A stretch of 64,000 nt of DNA from Isoetes taiwanensis (Eukaryota > Streptophyta > Lycopodiopsida > Isoetales > Isoetaceae). Location: contig JAJEKV010000054.1 of NCBI GenBank assembly GCA_021234155.1, positions 1,550,001-1,614,000 of the forward strand. Direction: 5' to 3'. Positions 55,287-64,000 of this stretch are shown here, piece by piece. Under the pieces are notes generated by a model. It did not search any database. It was not told the DNA's origin and was given only the letters and a program-made list of their open reading frames with translations. Position 1 is the stretch's first letter. Each line of letters starts with the position of its first letter. Made by a program: the position numbers and the translations under genes.

Positions 55287-57253
55287 AAGGAAGGAAGGAA
55301 GATTCTTTTATCGTCCGCGGAGGCCAATCGGCCTATGGGACCCAAATTACACGGGTGCAGCAAGCCCGTTGCTACCCGGATTAAAAAAACCCCCCTTATG
55401 AGGGAAAACCCGTCGCAGCAACAAGCCTGCTGGCAGCTGTACAAATATACATATACACATGAATTCCCGGCACCTCAGATAGGCGCCCGGGGGCAGAGGT
55501 GAGTCCGCAGATCTAAAACCTCCTGGAGGTAGGAGCCAAGAGATCGAACTGACGGCGTAATGAGTAGCTCGTGCAGGGGCAGACTAGGTCGCACCAAGAG
55601 AATGTAGCGAGCCCGAATCTTACTATAGGCTAGACAGCTCTGGAAGGCATGGCTTTCATCCTCAACAACCCTCAGCGGGCAACACTGACAAAGCCTGTCC
55701 TGGCGCGGCTCTCCAACCCACCGACCCGTCTCAAGCCGAAGATGGTGGGCCCCTGTTCGAATGGACGCGATGATCCTGTGCTTCTTCATGGGCAACTGAG
55801 AACGCAGGTAGAGCTGTGGGCCTCGAACCAGGGTGGGGTTTATGTGCTGTTTGTAGTGTGCCACCTTTACCTGTTCTAGAGCATGGTGGTCCCAGAGCTT
55901 CCCCAGGAAATAAGAGTCCAAGTACCCCCTCAGCCTATCCCGGCCGGCGTCTGTGTGCACCTGGACACACCTATGTGCGTCTATGTTCCAGCGCGCTAGC
56001 CACTGGGCTCTCTTGTCCTTCCAACAAGCCCTGAGTCATTGTGGGCTCATCGCCACAATGTAAGCTAAGTGCGGGAGCCGAGTGTCGCCCATCCTGGCCA
56101 CCTTCTGGAAATAAACAATGTGTCTATCGAGGGCCGCATGCTGCAGGGGCATGAATCCTGTCTCATGCAACAAGATCTGATATGGAACTGAGGGCTCGAC
56201 CCCAAGTGCCCGCGTCAAAAATGCCTTCTGGACCTGCTCTAAGTCGTTCCAAGTCGCTAAAGACATCACTGGGCCCCATACCTCGACCCCATACAGAAGA
56301 ACTGGCTCCACCAGTGCCCAGAACAAATGTGACTGGTGGCCCCAGTCATACAGCTCGACCCTGTGACTATTGTTTTGCATTGCGTACATCGCCTTCCAAC
56401 CTGCGGTCACCCGAAGACAAATGGATACATCCCAATACATTGAGGACGGAAATTTCACCCCCAGGTACTTGTAGCTGGGTGTAATCTCTACCATCTGCCC
56501 CTGATAAGTGAGCACCGAAGGTGCTGGATGACGTGAGGAGGATATGAGGACCACCTTAGTCTTGGCCAGGTTGACACGCATATCCATCGCCTGGCAGAAT
56601 GTGTCCAGGGCATCTAGGTGTGCCTACATTCCCTCTGGTGTATGGGCCAAGAGGTCCACATCATCCGCATAGATGAGCTGCCGGATGACCTGGTGCAAGA
56701 GCTGTATACCGTCCCCCCCATTGGCAGCAAGCCAGGCTTCCAACTGGTCAATGTAAAGTCCAAAGAATGTGGATGAGAGAGGACAACCATGCCTAACTCC
56801 AATGCTACTGGCAAATGACTGTCCTTCTGGTTGCATGCAGCCTGTGCAGCTCTCGTACAGTCTGTACACTGCATTTTGCAGGTCCATAGGGAGCCCCAGA
56901 TGGTGCAATCTCGCCCACAACTTTTCCAGGGGTACTATCTCGAAAGCTTTTGCAAAGTCCACAAAACAGCAGTACAGGTCCTCCCGACGGTTCCTGCTGT
57001 CCTCGACCAGGGCCCTGAGTGTGAAGATGTGATCAATGGTCGAATGTCGGGGTCGGAAGCCTGCCTGGGTAAGTGCCCTGACTTCCACTGCCTCTGCCCA
57101 TCTGGTTACCTGCTGTTTGAGAATGCCCGCGCACAGCTTGGCAAACACTGAGCTGACCATGATGGTTCGGTAATTGGCTGGACAGTGTGGGTCCCCTGCC
57201 TTGTAGATCGGAACAACCCTAGGCACACCAGATGAGCTGCCTGTTGTGCAGGC
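55287..57253 (-). mobile_element. LINE family A, copy 2 (5'-truncated, nearly open)
   Basis: Same family as 47058-49977, opposite orientation. It starts just upstream of RT (about 57253) and ends with GGTCCCATAGGCCGATTGG, CGCGGACGATAAAA (55343-55307) and a CCTT tetramer tail (55300-55287). The protein frame is continuous from 57238 to 55475 apart from two in-frame stops, so this is a younger copy. Confidence 0.88.
55475..57238 (-). pseudogene. LINE A copy 2: reverse transcriptase and C-terminal domain with two stops
   Basis: One frame holds RVVPIYKAGDPHCPANYRTI, QAGFRPRHSTIDHIFTLRAL, LYCCFVDFAKAFEIVPLEKL (first catalytic Asp), SIGVRHGCPLSSTFFGLYID, the catalytic LIYADDVDLLAHTPEG (about 56650-56680) and MRVNLAKTKVVLISSS. 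Then come YKYLGVKF, LLYGVEVWGPVM, the VQKAFLTRALGVEPSVPYQI block, HYKQHINPTLVRGPQLYLR and a CxxC-type end (RLCQCCPLRVVEDES then HAFQSC). Stops at 56624-56626 (TAG) and 56036-56038 (TGA) are each one C>T change from a sense codon. Without them the RT through C-terminus would read about 588 codons. Confidence 0.88.
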
Positions 57254-58308
57254 TTGTTGTGGAAGGGCTGTTGGATTTGTCTGCGTTACATTCCAGTGCT
57301 CTGATCTTGTATTTTGCAATGGTTCGTGGACTTGTATTTCACATTCTCCTTTGTATTTTTATACATATACAAGTCCCTTATTATTTATGGACTGTATGAG
57401 ATTGATTGTATATGGCTACAAAGATTTGATTGCCTTTGTTGACAAAATTCAATTTTTTTTTTTTTGCTTAGCCTACAATGTTGCCTCTTTGTTATGCTCA
57501 CAAGAAAGCACTTTCCATTTGCCTAGATGTCAATGTTATACAAATTCACGTAAGACTCCCAGTCATACACAATGACACGTGACATAGTGGTATACATAAA
57601 CCCTCTTGGCATTAAAGACGAGATCATAGATTTTGTTAATCAATGTTGTCATACTGTTCCTACCAAGGTAAAAGGATTGTTATGTTGAGTACTTGTTATA
57701 TACGAGACAGAGCATAATTCATGGTTTATCCACTGGTTATAGGCCTGAAGAAAAAGAGAGAGACATTAAAATAAAGCTGCACCCATAATTTCTCTACTCA
57801 ATCTGTTTCTAAGCATTAGATAATAGTAGGGACTGTTATGCTGAGTACTTGTTGCGACATGTTGTAACACATTTGGTAGGTGTCGTAATCGATCAAAGAT
57901 TGCTCACTTGACCCATATTGCCAAGATTCCATTTGATATTTAAATTGCTCGACTTACATGTTGTCGATAGATGCATTTATTTGTGGTGGGTGTCACCTCC
58001 CTAAAAAAAATTTCTTGATATCTCAATACTAATGCAAGTAGAGAATAAGGGAGCCCATTACTTTTCACTAGAATAAAATGATTAGAATCATTGGGGAATG
58101 CATTTGTTTCAAATTGTAACACTATTTACATAACGAAGGAAAAACTAACTCAAGAACAGATCTAAATAACAACTGGTTGAAGGAGGGCTTCCCCTTGCCA
58201 AGACATATGAATTTACATTGTAATGGGAAATCTAAAATGTGCCACTCAACATTGAGCATGTATAAATTAATCTTCTCAAGAAGGAGAATAACGCATTTTA
58301 TTCTAGCT
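57254..58308. other. Unassigned stretch
   Basis: No recognised gene or repeat; poly-T at 57451-57465. Confidence 0.35.
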
Positions 58309-58576
58309 GTTGCATGATGGGTCTTCTAGCACGATCAAGATACCTGTATGAGGCACAGAGAGTGTTTGAATCCTTACCATATACTCCATCTGAAGGTATA
58401 GCAAAAGGATTTTCCAGGAGAATATGGGGAAGTAGATCTTGGACTTAATTGCTTTCAGCAGTTACTTCCAATCAATCCAGAAGACACTGTTCCACATGCA
58501 CTTATGGCAATCATCTATTGCAAGTGCAGGTAAAATGGGTGATGTAATCAAAATAGAAGAGCTGCTGAACACGTGA
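58309..58576 (+). pseudogene. PPR protein C-terminal (E-domain) remnant
   Basis: The plus strand reads MGLLARSRYLYEAQRVFESL, PYTPSEG, then after a shift EVDLGLNCFQQLLPINPEDT, HALMAIIYCK and GKMGDVIKIEELL. This is the E region of PLS-class PPR proteins (usual form: LLGRSGxLxEAExFL, WxxLLSACxxxGxVxLGxxxF, then LxNIYAxxGxWxDVxxxxxL), comparable to residues 565-645 of the gene at 14383-16362. No PPR repeats precede it. Two frameshifts and no start. Confidence 0.7.
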
Positions 58577-61500
58577 AGGGCTTACAATTTGCATGAGTCT
58601 GTTATGGGCCACAACACTTGAGATAAAAATTGAAGTGATGGTCAAATCTCCAAAGTGCATTGACAACTAGATGCAGAACAAAGTCCATGGGCACATATTG
58701 GGAAGCTCACATGAGCCACTTAGCACATGTAGACATAAATAGTTCAAGGTCTTATTGCTCTGCTGCATATAAGGTCAGAGTTGTACCCGCAAGCACAGAT
58801 CACGCAGAACAGATTATCGCTCTCTTGCAACCTTTCTAGAAACACAGAGGCATAACCAACTCAACAGCTCGCACCTGTTAAGCATCATTTCCAGTTCTGC
58901 GAGAGGACCAAATGAACAATAAACAGTTTATCTTTTCATCCTAATATGGCTAAATCACAGGAGAAACAATAAACAATTTTCTACAGGCAATAGCTAAACC
59001 ACTGCAAGAAATGAAGGAAAGGTTTCCCCACAGGTTTTATCAGAAGCTGCCAGTGTGTTTTCATAATCATATGACAATACATTCTACTGGCAGTGACATA
59101 AGCAGTCCGATGCTAATTTCAAAAACCTCATGGGATTCCAGCAGGACGAAATAAATAGAATGGGTACTCTTTTTAGCCCCATGACAAACACTTACTGTGG
59201 CAAATGCTTCATCTGTTAGGCGAAGCACATGCACATGCGATGGAAGAAAAAGACAATAAAACTTGGCTATAAAATTGCCATCAGATGGCCATCTCTTCTC
59301 ACATCTAATTTTCTTAAATCTCTTAGCTTAGACATATTTTGGCATAGATGCAAGGAACCTTTGCCGATAATTGACACATGCAAACGACACAATAGAGTTT
59401 ATTAGATTACCAGATAATTCCATGATCTGCATGGTTTTGGGCAAGGAAGTAGGACCTCTCTCATGTACACCGCAAATCGCATAGCACAACGGAATTGGTC
59501 TCTTTTCAAGAAAAAGCCTTAAGTTCGCATTGTGTGGGCTATTTGAGATCTCTTTTAGTTGGCCAACCTGCAATACGCACCATTAAAATTGGTGTGTTAA
59601 ATAACAAAACCTAAATATCTTACCAAAGGAAAACCAAGCAATTAGAACAAATCTTCGTTGCCATTACATCTTCTTAAATACTATATGGAGTCATCAAAGT
59701 GCACACAGGCTTTAACGGGGTAACAGTTACTTGAAACACTTTACATGAGGGTAAGTGCAGAATAATCCTAACATAGTGCAAATTTTCTAAAGAATCAAAC
59801 GTTAAATAGTCCTACTATGTCATTTATGTTGACTGCACTAGGACGATTGAAAAGTCTGTCATTCATCTCGAACTAGATTGCGGCTTCTGTAAGCTAATTC
59901 TGGCTTCTAATGGCAGCTCCACTAACATCAGGAAAATCACCTCTTTCAAATCTTGCTCCAAAAGCATAGGCTCGGGTCGCTATGGCAGTCCGACGACATC
60001 ATGCAGAATGGCCTTTTCATACACGGCTCTGGTATATGATTTGCCAAGAATAGAGCAACAAAGACATGATTTAACAACGAATTTATATAGTTGAAGAGTC
60101 TTGCTATAGCGAAGAGAAGAAGCAAAATTGGAAACAGAATTAGAAACTACACTAAAAATGAAATAAGAACGGCAAAACTAATACGACAAAACATACAAAA
60201 ACCTAGAAGGAAGGAATAATGAGCAAGTTGTGCAAACGCACAAGCATTGCCATAACTGTGAAACTCAAAGGCCAGGGGATGCTAAAAGCATACACTGTGC
60301 AAAATAACTCAAGTCAGCCTTCATAGATGAGTAATGACAGCCGAACTCATCATGCCGGAACTATTCATGCATGGCAGACTGCCTACATCATTACTTATGG
60401 CATGCTCAGATGTTCAAATGCATGTAAGTGGAAACTCACTTGTCAGATTGGACAGATGCCTTGGTTTTTTCGCCTTTGTTTTGTTGATTGGATGCTTCAC
60501 CAAGCTTCGTTCGAGTGGTTCCAGCATCGATGGGATGCCTGATGAAGCCTACAAGAAAATCAAAACCAGAAAAATACAAAACAGATACTGTATTTTTCCA
60601 TGTCCAATTGTGAGGACATCAGTAAAAAACAGGGGAGACCACAGATCTAGAAATAAAAAAGTCCAAAACTAGAAAAACCAAGATCATGTTCGCAATTCCG
60701 TTATACTTGCCTTTGATACAGTAATTCATAAAGTTATTTTCACCAACGAAGCTAATACATCCGGTGCTCCACAAATAATTGGAGCTGCAGGATCGCAGCG
60801 GAGTATATACAAATCTCAAAACATGAGCACAACCTTGTTTTTAGAAAGAACATGCCGTCTTGATATGCACCATTATTTGCATATATCCCTCAGTATGCGC
60901 TAATAAAGCATCCCAAATTACCTGAGATGTTCCATTGACAACAAACGACGGCACTCCAACTTCTCCAGTATATCATATGAGATTGGAGAGCAGCCCTGGC
61001 TACTTTACCTGTGCCATGAATGCCCCCTTTTGAGTTTCTTGACCATTCAATAATCTGGACGACTAGGATACAAAGCCCCAATTTCGCATTGATTTCGACG
61101 GCCATGATTGAAAGCCCTAATTTCTACATCTTCCTTGCACCTGCAAGGATTGGCCCTGCCCCTCCATCCAATGGTTTGGAGATGGGTCTACATGCCCCAT
61201 GCATGATCATCCCATGACCTTTGTATGGCCTGCATGACATGTCAAGATTTGGATCCTTCTTTTTTGTTGCTGACAATGGGGATTTTTGGGAATTCATGGG
61301 CATACATGCATGGGGTGGGGATGGGAGCATGAGGAACCCCCCTCATCCTAATACCTTATAAATATTAGGTACTAGGTAATTTGAAGGAGGAGAGGCTTTA
61401 TGCATTGCCAAAGGCCTTAGAAGCTCCCTTAAGCGAGATTAGCGCATGGCGTGCGAATCTGTACGCCAGCAGCCATGAGCCTTTAACCGTAAACCCTCCG

Positions 61501-62699
61501 GAGATCCTTCAAATTAACAAAAAGCGTAATGACCGTGGGCTTAGGATTTCCACACCTAGCGTGGGTGAAGTTACCGTAATTGTCCATACAAAGCCCTTGT
61601 TAGGGCTTGCGAATCCCTTGTTTTTGAAAGTGCAGTTTAATCTCCTTTTTTAGGTTTTAACTCAAAAAGTAGTGCATTGAAGACTTTTAGCTCAAGAAAT
61701 GAATACATTGAATAGAATAGATGCTTAAGGAGTGGATTAGAAGAAGAAACTAGTTTGAATATTAATGTTCATGAGGCCGGGAGATTCGATGAGAGCTTCT
61801 GCAAACTTCAAAGATTTTATCCGGCCAACTAGCGAGGTTGGCGGCCGGCAACGAGGTTGGCGGCCTTCCATAGCGAGGTTAAATGATTGAGCCGAAACTC
61901 TTAGGTTTTTGATTTGAAATTTTGAGAATGGAATCGTGCCTCGATTCGACATCATTTCAGTTCGACAAATCAGAGCATCTCATCTTGATTACGGCAAAAG
62001 AATAGCCTTTTTAGCTCACGGCGTGGAAGTGCACTCCATAGCTACCTTGTGTAATAAAGAACACGGCATGCTAGAGCCAGTAGCAAAACGGAGCACCGAT
62101 TCACGTGCTATAGTTTGAAGAATATTGTGATTAAGCCTAGTTGTTGATAGATGGTTTTCTAAGTTGTGGTCATGGTCTCATCTTGTTTTGGATATTGCAG
62201 AATCTGGGATCAATGATCTAAAAACACCCGGTAAAATCTTGTCCGGTTGAATAAATGCACAGAATGTGGGGGCAGGAGTGGAGCGCCGAAGCTTTGGTCG
62301 AGTTCCAGAGATGGCGGCGTTCGTGGCAAAGTAGATGCAGCCTGCTGCGGAAGGTCGTTGCAGCTTGTGGTGGACTGGCAATAGACCTAAGTAGTCATTT
62401 TTGCCCACTGAGACCACTTGCAGCTTGCAGAGGCGCGGCTTGGGTTATGGTCTTGAGAGCATCAGTAAGTTATACCTATTTTCATGAATGGTTTTAGATA
62501 AGTCCCACACAGGTTTTATACATGCTTCAATCTGATTCTCTTAGATGATTCTGCCTTTGAGCTGGTTCTTACTCAGTTCTGTTGCAAGGAGAGATGCCTG
62601 ACACACACTGCAGCAAAGTCTGAGAATCGAATTGACTATCGAATAGCAAATGGATCATGAGCTCTGCCAATATATGAAAACATTACCAAATGGGCAAAA
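58577..62699. other. Long unassigned stretch
   Basis: About 4.1 kb without a supported gene. Minor notes: GCGAGGTTGGCGGCC-type duplication at 61832-61865, and short frames (for example 61381-61653, 62255-62497) without recognised domains. Confidence 0.35.
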
Positions 62700-64000
62700 C
62701 TAGTCAGTTATCTTCAGTGAGCGCCATGTAGGTTAAAGGGCCAGATTCAGGTTTGAGAATCCGTATATCTAGTGTGGGATGCAAACATCCCGTTGTATGG
62801 CAACGACCCTAGTGCATATGTACGCTAAATGTGATATTTGACTCTCGTCAGAAGTTTTGACGAGATTACTCTCATGATCTGGTGTGTGAATATATTAATA
62901 TTTGATTATATTCTGGAAAATACGAGGTACAATTTGGCTGCACAGTTATTTTTCTGCATGCAAGATGAAGGTTGTTTGCCAGATGCTCGAACTTATGTTT
63001 TCATACTTAAGGCATTTGCTGCCTGTGCAGTAAAAGAAGATAGTAGGCAAATTGGGGACAAGCTTGTAAAAGTACATTCTCTAGAAATGGGCATTGCTTT
63101 CTCACCAACTTTGAAGAGGGGCATAGGTGCTTGTTTTGTGATAAGTAAGATGGTGGATGTGTGCGATGTGAGAAAACATGGATCATTTTGTCTTGAGAAG
63201 ATGCAACATCACGATTTAGTGTCATGGACTGCTATGCTATTTGGATATGTAGAAGGTGGGGAGACTGATTTGGCTCTCCAATTATTAGTCTGTATGCAAG
63301 ATGAAGGTTTTACACCAGATGCTCAAGTTTATGTCGTTGCACTTAAAGCATGTGCTGGTTGTGCAGTAAAAGAAATTGGCAAGCAATTTGAAGACAAACT
63401 TGTTAAAGTACAGTCTCTGGAGAAGGGCATTACTCTTCACTCTCAGCTTCGCGGAAAGCAGTCTGGTCTCAGGCATGAGGCTGATACTGGATGTTTATGT
63501 CAAATGTGGGAGCATGGAGCATGCTCGCTGGGTCTTTGACAAGATGCGAGATCATGATTTAGTGTCATGGAGTGCTCTGATACTTGGCTATGTAGAGAGT
63601 GGGAATAGTGATTTGGCGCTTGAGTTATTTGTTCAGATGCAAGATGAAGGTCTTACACCAAATTATCGAACTTATGTTATTGCTCTCCAGGCATGTGCAA
63701 GTTGCGCAACAAAAGAAGGAGGACAGCAAATGGAGGGGAAACTTGTAAAAGTGAAGTCTCTGGAGAAGGGCATGTCTCTTCACTCTCAAGTTGCAAAAAG
63801 CAGGTATAAACATGACATATATGTGGAAACTACAATGGTGGATATGTATGCCAAATGTGGAAGCATGGCCCAAGCTTGTCAGGCCTTTGAGAAGATGCCG
63901 CAACATGATTTAGTGTCCTGGAACGCTATCATATTTGGATATGTTGACAGTGGGGAGAATGTTTTGGCTCTACAATTATATTCCAGAATGCAAGATGATG
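62700..64000 (+). pseudogene. PPR gene with long inserted L-motif segments, frameshifted and cut by window edge
   Basis: Readable blocks begin with LVHMYAKC at about 62812. The frame 62838-63539 has FDEITL, then AAQLFFCMQDEGCLPDARTY, KMQHHDLVSWTAMLFGYVEG and ALQLLVCMQDEGFTPDAQVY. It is lost by a one-base shift near 63475-63485. The continuation (63484 to the window end, open) has LDVYVKCGSMEHARWVFDKM, HDLVSWSALILGYVESG, TMVDMYAKCGSMAQACQAFE and HDLVSWNAIIFGYVDSG. Units recur every 336-351 bp. Each carries an extra segment of the form KEGGQQMEGKLVKVKSLEKG not found in ordinary PLS repeats. It is a PLS-class organelle RNA-binding protein by family; shifts near 62840 and 63480 make this a likely pseudogene, though sequencing error is possible. 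Confidence 0.8.

Overview
The window is nuclear DNA of a land plant, most probably a fern. The evidence is PLS-type pentatricopeptide-repeat (PPR) genes, Ty1/copia and Ty3/gypsy LTR retrotransposons, several LINE families, and an intron-bearing host gene with plant-type splice sites. The fern placement is an inference from the style of the PPR proteins and the density of decayed LINEs; a lycophyte or another large-genome plant is not excluded. There is no sign of bacterial, organellar or viral genomic organisation.

Layout. 1-698 (-): edge-truncated Ty3/gypsy pol piece. 1.9-3.25 kb: GGATCC-rich degenerate repeats with a perfect 14-bp inverted repeat. 3835-8038 (-): a non-autonomous LTR retroelement (PBS and PPT intact) whose body contains intronless fragments of unrelated host genes: an ABCD/SbmA-like transporter membrane domain, the C-terminal part of phosphoglucomutase, and an INO80-subunit-B/PAPA-1-like segment. 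8082-13031 (-): a young copia element with 233-bp LTRs that look identical and a CCCAT target-site duplication. 14383-16362 (-): an apparently intact 659-aa PPR gene. 16.9-20.1 kb: tRNA-derived SINE-like units, GC-rich repeats and an isolated LINE 3' tail. 20431-22492 (-): an ORF1-only LINE with a perfect 16-bp target-site duplication. 23.4-24.9 kb (+): chromovirus integrase/chromodomain remnant with PPT and LTR start. 28312-35375 (-): a Tat/OTA-like Ty3/gypsy element with LTRs and a GTGGT duplication. 37.9-38.8 kb (+): a broken but still intron-containing TVP38/VTT (DedA/SNARE-associated) gene, lying between two arrays of hexamer-derived repeats in opposite orientation (37.3-37.65 and 41.4-41.8 kb). 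43.9-57.3 kb: a graveyard of LINEs, including two copies of one family with a shared 3' tail. 58.3 kb and 62.7-64.0 kb (+): PPR remnants, the last running off the window.

How it works together. Only the 659-aa PPR gene looks like an intact host gene; it would encode an organelle RNA-binding protein. Nearly everything else is mobile DNA or its debris. The three LTR elements all read on the minus strand. The copia and Tat-like elements keep clean target-site duplications but carry several 1-nt frameshifts in pol. The most notable object is the chimeric gene-capturing retroelement at 3.8-8.0 kb, followed by the ORF1-only LINE and the LINE family whose 3' tail is also found on an element with no LINE coding sequence.
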